A stretch of 24,513 bases of DNA. Source: CAZLBC01 sp964557575 (GTDB lineage: Bacteria; Planctomycetota; Phycisphaerae; SM23-33). This document shows, one piece after another, positions 1 through 8,081 of this stretch (its first letter is position 1; each line of letters opens with the position of its first letter). A program made the translations under genes and the position numbers. Where the stretch lies: assembly GCA_964557575.1 (NCBI GenBank), contig CAZLBC010000078.1, positions 1 to 24,513 of the forward strand, written 5' to 3'. The notes under the pieces are model-generated. The model was not told where the DNA came from and did not search any database. It was given only the letters and a program-made list of their open reading frames with translations.

Positions 1-107
1 GACTCGACAGGAACCTTGAATGGGACCCGGACAAGGAAGACTTCGTCGGCGACGAGGAAGCCAGCCGGCTGGTGGACCGTCCCCGGCGCGGCCCGTGGCA
101 GATATGA
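1..107 (+). CDS. Gfo/Idh/MocA-family oxidoreductase, C-terminal end (5' part outside window)
   Basis: The frame that opens at the window edge (codons from base 3) ends at TGA 105-107. It encodes about 34 residues containing RNLEWDPDKEDFVGDEEASR and RPRRGPWQ. This is the characteristic tail (LxWDPxxExFxGDxxAxxLxxRPxRxPW) of the large planctomycete and PVC group of Gfo/Idh/MocA NAD(P)-dependent oxidoreductases, which act mainly on sugars and inositols. The catalytic Rossmann part lies upstream of the window, so the substrate cannot be judged. The HEAT-repeat gene starts 32 bases downstream on the same strand, so the two are probably co-transcribed. The family call rests only on this tail. Confidence 0.75.
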   Translation, partial: LDRNLEWDPDKEDFVGDEEASRLVDRPRRGPWQI

Positions 108-139
108 ACACCGAAACCCGAGCGGAAGGAACGATACCG

Positions 140-2599
140 ATGATAAAGAAAACACTGATCATACTGACGGCCTGCTGCCTGATCGCGTCCGTATCCCGGG
201 GCGACATCTGGGAGGATTTCGCGAAGTACGAATACGGTGCGGCCTCGGATGCGGGCAAGAAAGTGGAAGAACTCCTCCGGGAAACGCCCGTCGACGAATA
301 CGGCGCCCTCGAGGAGAAGCTCCTCGCCGTCGTCTCCTCGCCAGACGCCACGCAGACCACCAGGGCGCTCGCCTGCCGTTTTCTCCAGCAGGTCGGCACG
401 AAGAAAGCCATTCCGGCGGTTGCCGCCCTGCTCGCCGACAAGACCCTCGCGCACTACGCCCGGCTCGTCCTCGAGCGGCTGCGGTGCGACGAGGCCGACG
501 CGGCCCTGAGAGACGCGCTGGCAACGGCGCCGGACAACGCCACAATCGGCATCCTCGGCAGCCTCGGCGAACGGGGCGACCGGAAGGCGATCGCGGCAGC
601 CAAGACGCTCGCCGAAAGCAGCAAGACGGCGGTCGCCGCGGCCGCGATCCGCGCCCTCGGCGCGATCGGGGGCACGGACGCCGCCAAGGCACTCTCCGCC
701 CTGAAAACCCCCGACGAGCTCGTGCCCGCCCGGATGCAGGCGATGGTCGCGTGCGCCGGGAGTTTCACGGGAGACGAAGCGGCGGCCCTCTGCGAGCAGG
801 TGCTCGCCGGCAGCTACAGCCCCTGCAAGATCGCGGCGCTGCGGGCCCTCGCCGAGGCCGATGCCGCAAAGGCGATCCCGCTCATCAGCACGGCAATCAC
901 GGGCGACGACGCCATGCTCCGCGCGGGGGCCCTGGGGATCGTGGCCGGCACCGAGGGCGAAGAACTCACGAAGGCGATGATCGGCCTGCTCGATGATCTC
1001 TCCGGCGACCGAAAGGTCGGACTGATATCCGCGCTGGGCTCCCGCGGCGACACGGCCGCGATGGATGCCCTGACCGCGCTCGTAAAGGGCGGGGACGAGG
1101 CCGTGCGCGACGCCGCCGTCAAGGCGATGAGCAAGATGGGCGACGCCGGGACGGTGCCGGTCCTGCTCGGACTGGCCGATTCCCCCGACGTCGGGGCGAG
1201 CGTCGCCCGGGCCATCACCGGCATGTCCGGGGACGGCATCGACGCGGCGCTGATCGACGCCCTCGGCCAGGACGCGCTGCGGGCCCCGGCCATCAAGGCC
1301 CTCGCCGCCCGCGGCTGCACGACGGCGGTCCCCGCGCTCCTGAAACTGGTGCAGGCAGACGACCCGGCGGTCCGGAAAGAGGCGTGGGCCGGCATCGCCA
1401 CGCTGGGTTCGGGGAAGGATATCGAGCCGATCATGAAGGCAGTCGTCGAGATCGACGACGAGAGCGAACTGCCGCCCGCGGAGGCGGCGATCAAGAAGGT
1501 CGCCTCGCGCGCCGACGACACGGCGGCCTGCTTCGAGGTCATCGCCGGGTACTACGACCGGGCGAAGGACGCCACGAAGGGCGCCATCCTCGCCCTCGGC
1601 TCGATCTCCGGCGATCCCAGCGCCCTGGCGATGGAGCGGAAGGCCCTGAAATCCGGCAACGACGAACTGGCCGGAAAGGCTTTGCGGGCGCTGGCGGCAT
1701 GGCCCAACGGATCGGCGGCCGAAGACCTGCTCGCGGTCGCGAAAAGCGCCGATACGGACACCGACCGGATCGTCGCACTCCGCGGCTATATCCGTCTCGC
1801 CGGCCTCGATAGCGCGGGCCTTTCGGGCGAAAAGCGAACGGCAATGTTCAAGACCGCCCTGCAGCTCGCCACGCGGGACGAGGAGAAAAAGCAGATCGTC
1901 AGCGGCCTGCAGAACGCCGTGACCGCCGAGGCCCTCGCGATGCTCGATGAGCTCATGGACAACCCCGCACTCGCCGCCGAGGCGGAGTTGTCGGCGGCCA
2001 ATCTCGCCTGGAACATCCGCACCAGCAATCCGGAAGCGGCCACGGCGATGGCCAAAAAGCTGAAGAAGAGCAAGAACAAGACCGTCGCCAAAACGGCCGA
2101 TAAGACCCTCGCCGATCTGGCCAAGACGAAGGCCTACGTCAGGGCCTGGATGATCTCGCCGATCTACGACAAGGGTGGGGACAAGGCGCTGTTCAAGAAA
2201 AAGCTTCCCCCGGAGACCGGCGGGAAGGACGTGACCTGGAAACTGCTGAAAAAGGGCATCGGACAGGAGACGATCGACCTGATAAAAGCGGCCGGGAACA
2301 AGAGCAACTGCTGCGTCTACCTGAAGACGACGCTGGTCGCGCCGAAAAAACAGGAGACCCGGCTGGAGATGGGCAGCGACGACGCGATCAAGGCCTGGCT
2401 CAACGGAAAGCTCGTCCACGAGAACTTCCAGAGCCGTGGCTGCACGCCCGGCCAGGACAAGGTGACCGTCACGCTCAACGAGGGCGAGAACAGCCTCATG
2501 CTGAAGATCGTGCAGGGCAGCGGGGACTGGGCGGCCTCCTGCCGCATCAGGGACAAGGACGGCATGCCCGTCGACGGACTGACGGTCAAACCGCAGTAG
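140..2599 (+). CDS. Secreted HEAT-repeat protein with C-terminal beta-sandwich domain
   Basis: The product is 819 residues. I chose the ATG at 140 over an upstream in-frame ATG at 20 because GGAAGGA lies 9 bases before it, a signal peptide starts there (MIKKTLIILTACCLIASVSRG), and the earlier start would overlap the oxidoreductase end. An LTAC at residues 9-12 could be a lipobox but sits early, so Sec cleavage near SRG/D is more likely. Residues about 50-640 are a long run of Ala/Leu-rich helical repeats of PBS-lyase/HEAT type (for example AIPAVAALLADK, TVPVLLGLADSPD, TAVPALLKLVQADDPAVRKEA), a scaffold for protein-protein contacts. Residues about 670-819 switch to a beta-rich module with DDAIKAWLNGKLVHEN and GENSLMLKIVQGSGDW, like the beta-sandwich C-terminal domains of planctomycete secreted proteins. 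No catalytic motif is seen; the partner is unknown. A strong terminator follows. Confidence 0.85.
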   Translation: MIKKTLIILTACCLIASVSRGDIWEDFAKYEYGAASDAGKKVEELLRETPVDEYGALEEKLLAVVSSPDATQTTRALACRFLQQVGTKKAIPAVAALLADKTLAHYARLVLERLRCDEADAALRDALATAPDNATIGILGSLGERGDRKAIAAAKTLAESSKTAVAAAAIRALGAIGGTDAAKALSALKTPDELVPARMQAMVACAGSFTGDEAAALCEQVLAGSYSPCKIAALRALAEADAAKAIPLISTAITGDDAMLRAGALGIVAGTEGEELTKAMIGLLDDLSGDRKVGLISALGSRGDTAAMDALTALVKGGDEAVRDAAVKAMSKMGDAGTVPVLLGLADSPDVGASVARAITGMSGDGIDAALIDALGQDALRAPAIKALAARGCTTAVPALLKLVQADDPAVRKEAWAGIATLGSGKDIEPIMKAVVEIDDESELPPAEAAIKKVASRADDTAACFEVIAGYYDRAKDATKGAILALGSISGDPSALAMERKALKSGNDELAGKALRALAAWPNGSAAEDLLAVAKSADTDTDRIVALRGYIRLAGLDSAGLSGEKRTAMFKTALQLATRDEEKKQIVSGLQNAVTAEALAMLDELMDNPALAAEAELSAANLAWNIRTSNPEAATAMAKKLKKSKNKTVAKTADKTLADLAKTKAYVRAWMISPIYDKGGDKALFKKKLPPETGGKDVTWKLLKKGIGQETIDLIKAAGNKSNCCVYLKTTLVAPKKQETRLEMGSDDAIKAWLNGKLVHENFQSRGCTPGQDKVTVTLNEGENSLMLKIVQGSGDWAASCRIRDKDGMPVDGLTVKPQ

Positions 2600-2620
2600 C
2601 GCAGATACCGCGAAAAACAA

Positions 2621-2658
2621 CGCCGTGCGGGACGCCCTGTACCCGCACGGCGTTTTTT
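2621..2658. terminator. Rho-independent terminator, probably bidirectional
   Basis: A perfect 11-bp stem (CGCCGTGCGGG at 2621-2631 with CCCGCACGGCG at 2642-2652) and a 10-base loop are followed by TTTTTT at 2653-2658. On the left flank AAAAACAA (2613-2620) provides an interrupted U-tract for the opposite strand. It therefore can end both the HEAT-repeat gene (stop 2599) and hisF (stop 2680), which converge here. Confidence 0.9.
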
Positions 2659-2679
2659 ATTCAGAACCGGGACGTCGGT

Positions 2680-3450
2680 TCACTTCTCCAGGTCGACCTC
2701 GATCCCCTTGCCGGCGAGGTGTTCCTTCATCTGGCGGATGGTGTACGTGCCGTAGTGGGCGATCGAGGCGACCAGAACCGCCGCCGCGCCCGCATCGAGC
2801 ACGACCGCGGAGAGGTGCTCCAGCGTCCCCGCCCCGCCGGACGCGACGACCGGGACGTCCACCGCCGCGACCACGGCCCGGGTCATCGGTATGTCGTAGC
2901 CCTCCTGCACGCCGTCGGTGTCCATGCTGGTCGGCAGAATCGTACCCGCGCCGAGCGCGGCGGCCCGGGCGGCCCACTCGATCGCGTCGATGCCGGCGCC
3001 GGTCCTGCCGCCCTCGATGACCGCCTCGTACCCCGACGCCATCACCTCGTTCTGCCGGGTGTCCACGGCCACCGTGACCCGCTCGCTGCCGAACTCCCCG
3101 GCGAGATCCGAGACCAGGTCCGGGTTGCGGATGGCGGCGGTATTGACGGAGACCGTGTCGACACCGAGGTCGAACAGTCGCCGTGCATCGTCCACGCTCG
3201 CAATACCGCCCCCCACGGTGAAGGGACAGTCGATCACCTTCACGGTTTTCTCCACGGCATCCAGGAACGTCTTGCGGCCCTCGGCGCTGGCCGTGATGTC
3301 CAGCAGGACCAGCTCGTCGGCGCCGGCCGCGCTGTAGGCCCGGCCGGCCTCGGCCGGATCGCCGAGTTCCCTGATGTCCACGAAGTGAATACCCTTGACC
3401 AGCCGCCCGTCTTTCGTATCCAGGCACGGAATAACCTTGATAGCGCTCAT
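2680..3450 (-). CDS. hisF: Imidazole glycerol phosphate synthase cyclase subunit HisF
   Basis: This is a 256-residue (beta/alpha)8 barrel, the usual length for HisF. With the glutaminase HisH it converts PRFAR and glutamine-derived ammonia to imidazole glycerol phosphate and AICAR, the fifth step of histidine synthesis, in the cytoplasm. The N-terminal IPCLD places Asp11, and VAVDTR places Asp130, the two catalytic acids at their standard numbers. The phosphate-binding loops FTVGGGI and VVASGGAGTLEH, and the hallmark DGVQEGYD, are all present. The ATG has AAGGA 5 bases upstream. No hisH, hisA or other his gene is nearby, so the gene stands alone in this genome, as is common in this phylum. 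It is convergent with the HEAT-repeat gene and divergent from the membrane-protein gene at 3607. Confidence 0.97.
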   Translation of the reverse strand: MSAIKVIPCLDTKDGRLVKGIHFVDIRELGDPAEAGRAYSAAGADELVLLDITASAEGRKTFLDAVEKTVKVIDCPFTVGGGIASVDDARRLFDLGVDTVSVNTAAIRNPDLVSDLAGEFGSERVTVAVDTRQNEVMASGYEAVIEGGRTGAGIDAIEWAARAAALGAGTILPTSMDTDGVQEGYDIPMTRAVVAAVDVPVVASGGAGTLEHLSAVVLDAGAAAVLVASIAHYGTYTIRQMKEHLAGKGIEVDLEK

Positions 3451-3459
3451 CTCGTTCCT

Positions 3460-3555
3460 TTCGTGTCAGTGGTTACACGAACACCGGGAGAAAGGTACCA
3501 GTATTCTCCCCGGTAGTAAAGACGATCATATCCGATATAATATCCCGACGTCGGG
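3460..3555. promoter_or_regulatory. Divergent intergenic region with hairpins, palindrome and candidate promoter
   Basis: The gap between hisF and the gene at 3607 holds three inverted repeats. TTCGTGT/ACACGAA (3460-3466 and 3475-3481) sits directly before the hisF Shine-Dalgarno. ACCGGGAGAA/TTCTCCCCGGT (3483-3492 and 3504-3514) has one bulged base. CCCGACGTCGGG (3544-3555) is a perfect 12-bp palindrome. A minus-strand promoter candidate is GTGACA, 17 bases, then TATATC, with the palindrome inside its spacer; a plus-strand TATAAT is at 3536-3541 but has no good -35. The arrangement fits a repressor site over the hisF promoter, which is inference. Confidence 0.4.
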
Positions 3556-3606
3556 TTGTCACCGGCAGGAGCGGGAGCCGGTGCGTCCCGCGGAGGCGAG
3601 GACACC

Positions 3607-4095
3607 ATGGACGACTACGAACGCAGCGAGCCGTTCGGCGGCAATCCCGCCGCGGCGATCGATTTCGCCCGGTCAATACTGGCCCAGGCCGGATACCGGG
3701 TCGACAACACCGACAGCGGCATCGTCGCCGAACACGAGGGCGGATTCATCCGCTCCCAGTCGGGCAATCCGCTTTACGGGGCGTCGCCCATACGGGTAAC
3801 GGTTTCGGGAGGCCGGCTCTCGGTCACCGCCGGTTTCGGCGGCGTCGACAAGGTGAAGGGATTCATCGTCAAACTCCTCCTCGGACTGGCCGTCGGTCTC
3901 GGCGGAGGCCTGGGGTTGCTGTTCGCACTCCTGTTCGACCAGCAATGGCCGATCCTGCTCGGCGCGGGTCTCGGCGGCGGGATTCCCCTCCTCCAGCTCC
4001 CCATCCACTGGCTCATCGTGCCGGCCGTCATCAGGCGGCGGGCCGTCTCCGGCCTGGATACGCTCGTGCACAACCTCCGGTCGGCGGGCCGGTAA
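3607..4095 (+). CDS. Small membrane protein of unknown function with two membrane segments
   Basis: The product is 162 residues. I chose the ATG at 3607 because GGAGGCGAG lies just upstream; an earlier in-frame start at 3556 gives only low-complexity sequence. The first 95 residues are a soluble, probably alpha/beta region (ARSILAQAGYRVDNTDSGIV then a strand-rich part ending SVTAGFGGVDKVKG). Two hydrophobic glycine-rich segments follow at about 97-119 and 123-150, the second containing PILLGAGLGGGIPLL, then a short basic tail with RRR. I do not recognise a named family. The Nudix gene begins 28 bases downstream, so the two probably form one operon. Confidence 0.75.
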   Translation: MDDYERSEPFGGNPAAAIDFARSILAQAGYRVDNTDSGIVAEHEGGFIRSQSGNPLYGASPIRVTVSGGRLSVTAGFGGVDKVKGFIVKLLLGLAVGLGGGLGLLFALLFDQQWPILLGAGLGGGIPLLQLPIHWLIVPAVIRRRAVSGLDTLVHNLRSAGR

Positions 4096-4123
4096 CCTCA
4101 CTGGTTCAAGACAAGGAAACGGC

Positions 4124-4612
4124 ATGTACTGTCCCTCATGCGGCGCCGACTCATTCCGCGACGACGGCACGCGGCGGTGTTACTGCGCGGCGTGCGGCTT
4201 CACCTTCTTCTGGAACGTCGCGGCCGCCGTCGCCGTCGCCATCCGCTGCGGCGCGGAGATCCTGCTGACGGTCAGGGGCAGGGAACCCGGCCGGGGCATG
4301 CTCGACCTGCCCGGCGGCTTCGTCGACGCGGGCGAATCGCTGGAAGAGGCGGCGGTTCGAGAGATCGCCGAGGAACTCCGGGTCGCGATTCACCAGCCGG
4401 TATACCTGTTCTCGGTACCGAACACCTACCGCTACAAGGACGTCAACTACCATACCGAGGACGTCTTCTTCGAGGTATTGCTCGATGAAAAGCCGCGGGT
4501 GATCCCCGGCGACGACGTGGCCGGATACACGTGGAAAAGCCCGGGCGATATCGATTTCGAGAACATCGCCCTGCCGTCCATCAGGCGGGGGCTGGAACGA
4601 ATCCTCACCTGA
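4124..4612 (+). CDS. Nudix hydrolase with N-terminal zinc ribbon
   Basis: The product is 162 residues; the start has AAGGA 7 bases upstream. Cys3/Cys6 and Cys21/Cys24 (two CxxC pairs) form a zinc ribbon of the kind seen in NudC-like and ADP-ribose pyrophosphatase-type Nudix proteins. The Nudix box runs from Gly65 to Val87 (GFVDAGESLEEAAVREIAEE, then L-R-V). It has the Glu71, Arg79, Glu80, Glu83 and Glu84 residues needed for Mg2+ binding and hydrolysis of nucleoside diphosphate-X substrates. The usual glycine near the end of the box is Arg86. This glycine is less strictly required than the glutamates, so activity is likely but the substrate is unknown. The gene converges on the CBS remnant with a 3-base gap and no terminator. 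Confidence 0.88.
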   Translation: MYCPSCGADSFRDDGTRRCYCAACGFTFFWNVAAAVAVAIRCGAEILLTVRGREPGRGMLDLPGGFVDAGESLEEAAVREIAEELRVAIHQPVYLFSVPNTYRYKDVNYHTEDVFFEVLLDEKPRVIPGDDVAGYTWKSPGDIDFENIALPSIRRGLERILT

Positions 4613-4615
4613 AAA

Positions 4616-4867
4616 TCAGTACACGTTCGACTTGCGCATCCCCTCCACGTAATCCTTGAGGTAGCGGAGTTTCATTTCGTCCTCGGTGTACAGGCGCCTG
4701 AGCAGGTCGGTGATGGAGATAATGCCGACCACGTTTTCATTCTCGATAACCGGCAGATGCTTGATCTGTTTCGCGGTCATCGTCTCGAGCGCGTGGTGCA
4801 CGGTATCGGGGGGATGGGCGACGATGACATTCGTGGTCATGATCTCGCCGATCGTCGCGCGGTCGAT
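4616..4867 (-). pseudogene. CBS-domain protein, 5'-truncated by a repeat element
   Basis: The frame encodes DRATIGEIMTTNVIVAHPPD and continues through HALETMTAKQIKHLPVIENE and VVGIISITDLLRRLYTEDE to a normal end. This is a clean second CBS motif. CBS-pair proteins need two such motifs, and the linker that normally joins them (VGEIMTxxV) is here the first recognisable sequence. Reading back past 4867 the frame enters the repeat element (encoding VWCPRN) and hits a stop at 4886-4888. A 74-residue product could still start at the ATG at 4840, but it would be half a module with no Shine-Dalgarno, so I call it a broken gene. CBS pairs usually bind adenosyl nucleotides. Confidence 0.75.
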
Positions 4868-4952
4868 ATTCCGGGGACACCATACTCAATTTCAGTCGGG
4901 AATAGGGACGACGAGCTTCAAATAAATGCCATCAATTAAGTATGGTGTCCCC
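4868..4952. repeat. Palindromic repeat element, copy 1
   Basis: The 19-base arms GGGGACACCATACTCAATT (4873-4891) and AATTAAGTATGGTGTCCCC (4934-4952) match as an inverted repeat at 18 of 19 positions around about 42 bases of loop. A second copy is at 8108-8191. The element interrupts the CBS gene on one side and abuts an FGE gene end on the other. Its size, terminal symmetry and lack of coding capacity fit a REP-like or MITE-like non-autonomous element. I associate this type of sequence with RAYT (IS200-like REP-associated) transposases, but no transposase is in the window, so the mobilising enzyme is inference. Confidence 0.75.
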
Positions 4953-4962
4953 ATAATAGACG

Positions 4963-5020
4963 TCAATCGAGGCAGACCACCTTGTAGCCCACGTTAAAGA
5001 CCCGCCGCCGTGCGGGAGGG
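4963..5020 (-). pseudogene. Relic of the 3' end of an FGE/SUMF1-domain gene
   Basis: Read on the minus strand this encodes PPARRRVFNVGYKVVCLD and then TGA (4963-4965). It is nearly the same as the end of the intact FGE fusion gene at 8202 (RRVFNVGFRVVCLD, TGA). The bases between the repeat element and the stop (ATAATAGA, then one variable base, then GTCAATCGAGGCAGACCACC on the plus strand) also match the other copy. Similarity fades near 5020. No FGE body is attached: the glycosidase gene ends at 5036 instead. It is a duplicated or stranded gene end. Confidence 0.75.
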
Positions 5021-5035
5021 CGCGTGGTTGCGGCA

Positions 5036-7990
5036 TCAGCGTTCGATGAGCAGGACGGCCGGACCGCCGGGAGCCAGCGTTACGTCTATGCCGGGATCGC
5101 CGATGCGACCGGCACTGCGTCGCACGGGTGCCGCGTCGCTCAGGGCGTCCCGCACCGTCCAGTCGCCGGTCAGGCCGGGGACGGCGACGCGGACCGCGCG
5201 GGTGTACTGGTCCCGGTTGTGCAGCAGGAGGGCGTGACGGTCGCCATAGCTGCGCCGGGAGAGAACGATGTTGGGCGACAACCTGCCGTCCTTCTCGGTG
5301 ATTCGCGCGGCCACCCATTCAGTCGCGGCCTTGGCCCGGCCCGCGTGCCGGATGATCGCGTGCAGGATCTTTGCCAGGGAGTACCCGTGGGCATCGGCGG
5401 CCTGGTAATACACCGCGCCGTTGCCTGCCGGGAGGCGCACGACAACAGGATGATTCTGCGCATCTTTGAGTACGACCGAAATACCGCGCCGCAGAGACAG
5501 CCGTTCCCGCGTGGCCGCCTTTACCTTACCGGGGAACAGGGCGTCGGTCACCGGGCGAACGGAGACCGCGGTGACTGCGCCGGCATCCGCGCCGGTGCGC
5601 AGGTCCGCAACAAACTGCGCGTTCGCGGGTAGCGGCCGTCCGTGGATGTCCCGGGTGAAGTCGCACTCACCGAGGACGAGGATGCCTCCGCGCGCGACAA
5701 AGCGACGAATCGCCGCCGGAAGCCCGCGCTCGACGTGCGTCAGGCCGCCGGCGACGACGACTTCCACCGACGGCGGGATGCCCGACGCGATGATCGTGTC
5801 ACTCGGCAGTATGGTCATGTTCCAGTGGCTGTAGCGCAGCGCCGCGTAGTAGGCCGGGAGCTTGTCGTACCGGTCCGGCGCCACCGCGCGGCGCCGGGCG
5901 TTGTCCCAACTGTAGACCAGGCCGATCTTCGGCGCGGGTCCCCACGGCTTGGGCAGAATCCGGGGCGCCAGCGCCTGGATTTCCGCCGAGAAGTCGAGGA
6001 TGCCCCGGAGGGCATCGGTGCGCCGGGCCAGCGGGATAAGTGACGAGTAGGGGTACTTATCCGCGTCCACCTGCACGTCTGCGCGCTTTTTCCACCAGAC
6101 CCAGCCGCGCTTGGACCAGGAGAAGACGGTCAACCCGTCCAGGCCGCAGACGACGTGTTCCCACAGTCGATTGCGGGTGGCGGCGCGGGTCTGGCCGCGC
6201 AGGTACGTCTCGTTGTCGACGATCATCTTCTCACCCGACACGGCCAACAGCAGGTCGTTCTCGATGGGCGCGTCGGCCATCGGATGCGTCGTCAGGGTCG
6301 CGCCCGGCCGCGGGGCCGCGCTGCCGCGGGTCCATCGGCCGCCGCCGGTCGGAGTCAGCACCATCGTTTCGATCTGCGCGATCCGGTGCTTCCAGACACT
6401 CTCGCGGGGCGTCCGCAGGTAGCCGCCCATCGGCTGCAGGCCGACGAGGGTATCGGGCAGGATCCCGTTGACCGTGACCACCCCCGCGGCGATCAGTTCA
6501 GTGAACCGACCGGCCAGGTACTCGTCGTAGTCGAGGGTCTGTCCCCCGGGCGGTCGGTTCCGGTCGCTGAAGCGACAGGCGGCCGCATCGGCCAGGGACG
6601 CATAGTCCGTGCCCCAGGTACGGTTCACGGCGGCCACCGAGCCGTAGCGCTGTTTGAGCCACTGGGCGAACTCGGCATGGTGATCGGCGCTCTCGCCCCG
6701 GTAGGCCGGCTCGTTCATGAGTTCAAAGGCCACCACGCGGGCCCCCGCATCGCGGTAGCGCCGGGCATTCAGCGCCCACAGGTCCAGCCAGGCCGTGCGG
6801 CCGGCCCCGATGATCCGGTACTGGGTCCAGTGGTTGCGTCCCACCGTGGCGGCGTCGGTCGGCAGACGGGTCCGGTCGATGTTGCGTCCCGGCTTGCCCA
6901 GGGTCCAGGGCCAGGAGACCGTGTCGACGACGAAGGGCAGCGCGATCCTGCGCGCCAGTGACGCGAGGTATTCGTCGGCCACCGACGCATCGGCATTCCC
7001 GTAGCCAACCGCCGCATACCAGGGCGCGGGGGCCGGCGTCACCGAGTAGCTGTTGAAGCCGAGGCGGCAGAGGATTTCGGTGGAGGGAATCTCGTCGTAG
7101 ATCCACCCGTGTTTCCGGCGGTCATAAAGGTCCCAGGTCGGCGGCAGCCGTTCCGGGTCGGCGTTCCCGTAGTTGCCGCGGGCGTCCTCCCGGGCGTAGG
7201 GATTCAGCAGGAACGCGCGCGACCCGTCGGGGTAGACGAAGGCCCCGTCCCGGACCGACACTGCCCGCCGATCCGCCTTCACCGCGGCGGGAAGGTGCTC
7301 GTATGCGGGCCACGTCACCCACGCCTGCTTCACGTCCCGGTTGAGCTGCGCGACCATCCAGTCCGGCAGTCGGTCGTAGCGCACGTACGCGATATCGTCC
7401 AGGCTGTACGTCAGTTCGATGTGGTTGCGGTTCTGGAAACTGAAGCCGCCGATTGTGTGTCCCGGTTTGATGTCGGTGAAGTACTTGAGCGGGACCAGCA
7501 CCTCTTGCCACGTGTCGGCCTCCTGATCGATGCCCCGGCCGCGATCGACGAACTGCGAGCGCAGGGCCTGGAATTTTTCCACCCCGGGGTCACCCAGAGG
7601 CCGGATCTGGTAGGCGTCGCCGCCCCCGATATTGCCGTGCCGGTCGAGCGTCCGGTTCAGCAGGAAGCGGATGAAGCCCTTTTCGATCCACTCATCGGTC
7701 ACCGTGAATGTGGGGGCGTTGTCGGCCCGGAACCTGACGCCGGCCCAGGGCCTGGCCTGGTGATCGGTGTTGAACCACAGGCAGATGCCGCGCTCCCGTC
7801 TTCCGCCCGGCGCCCGTTCCATCTTCATGTTCCAGGCGCGAGGCTTATACGGGGTTTCCTGCCCCGAACTGAACACCGTGTGCCGTTCCACGATGTTCTG
7901 GGCGGCCGCAGGCAGGCAGAGGAGCGCACAGCCCAGAAAGAGAACGAGGCACCGCGCCGGGCGGATCGACGGAAGGGATGTGACATTCAC
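5036..7990 (-). CDS. Secreted clan GH-A glycoside hydrolase, GH42/beta-galactosidase-like
   Basis: The product is 984 residues. It starts at a GTG (7988-7990) preceded by AGGGGAG; the ATG at 7986 is out of frame. A signal peptide ends near LPAAAQ at about residue 31. Residues about 40-220 are a beta-rich N-terminal module resembling a carbohydrate-binding jelly roll. A TIM-barrel follows: VVAFELMNEPAYRG places the acid/base at Glu427 in the clan GH-A NEP motif, and MIVDNETYLRG gives Glu594 as the likely nucleophile. The 167-residue spacing is like GH42. Residues about 690-890 (GLVYSWDN, YYAALRYSHWNMTILPSD, VARGGILVLGE) resemble the GH42 trimerisation domain. A small beta domain ends the protein (LLHNRDQYTRAVRVAVPGL). 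It should act outside the cytoplasm; the substrate is not fixed by sequence and other GH-A families are possible. Direct copies of a repeat element flank it. Confidence 0.8.
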   Translation of the reverse strand: MNVTSLPSIRPARCLVLFLGCALLCLPAAAQNIVERHTVFSSGQETPYKPRAWNMKMERAPGGRRERGICLWFNTDHQARPWAGVRFRADNAPTFTVTDEWIEKGFIRFLLNRTLDRHGNIGGGDAYQIRPLGDPGVEKFQALRSQFVDRGRGIDQEADTWQEVLVPLKYFTDIKPGHTIGGFSFQNRNHIELTYSLDDIAYVRYDRLPDWMVAQLNRDVKQAWVTWPAYEHLPAAVKADRRAVSVRDGAFVYPDGSRAFLLNPYAREDARGNYGNADPERLPPTWDLYDRRKHGWIYDEIPSTEILCRLGFNSYSVTPAPAPWYAAVGYGNADASVADEYLASLARRIALPFVVDTVSWPWTLGKPGRNIDRTRLPTDAATVGRNHWTQYRIIGAGRTAWLDLWALNARRYRDAGARVVAFELMNEPAYRGESADHHAEFAQWLKQRYGSVAAVNRTWGTDYASLADAAACRFSDRNRPPGGQTLDYDEYLAGRFTELIAAGVVTVNGILPDTLVGLQPMGGYLRTPRESVWKHRIAQIETMVLTPTGGGRWTRGSAAPRPGATLTTHPMADAPIENDLLLAVSGEKMIVDNETYLRGQTRAATRNRLWEHVVCGLDGLTVFSWSKRGWVWWKKRADVQVDADKYPYSSLIPLARRTDALRGILDFSAEIQALAPRILPKPWGPAPKIGLVYSWDNARRRAVAPDRYDKLPAYYAALRYSHWNMTILPSDTIIASGIPPSVEVVVAGGLTHVERGLPAAIRRFVARGGILVLGECDFTRDIHGRPLPANAQFVADLRTGADAGAVTAVSVRPVTDALFPGKVKAATRERLSLRRGISVVLKDAQNHPVVVRLPAGNGAVYYQAADAHGYSLAKILHAIIRHAGRAKAATEWVAARITEKDGRLSPNIVLSRRSYGDRHALLLHNRDQYTRAVRVAVPGLTGDWTVRDALSDAAPVRRSAGRIGDPGIDVTLAPGGPAVLLIER

Positions 7991-8081
7991 TTGTTCTCCC
8001 CTTTCAAACGAAATAGTGTGACACGTATAGCTTCACGGCGAATCTCTCGACACTGCTTGTATTTGATTATAGGGAAATTCC

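Noticed and set aside
20..139. Earlier start for the HEAT-repeat protein
   Set aside because: It would overlap the oxidoreductase end and place 40 low-complexity residues before a good signal peptide that has its own Shine-Dalgarno.
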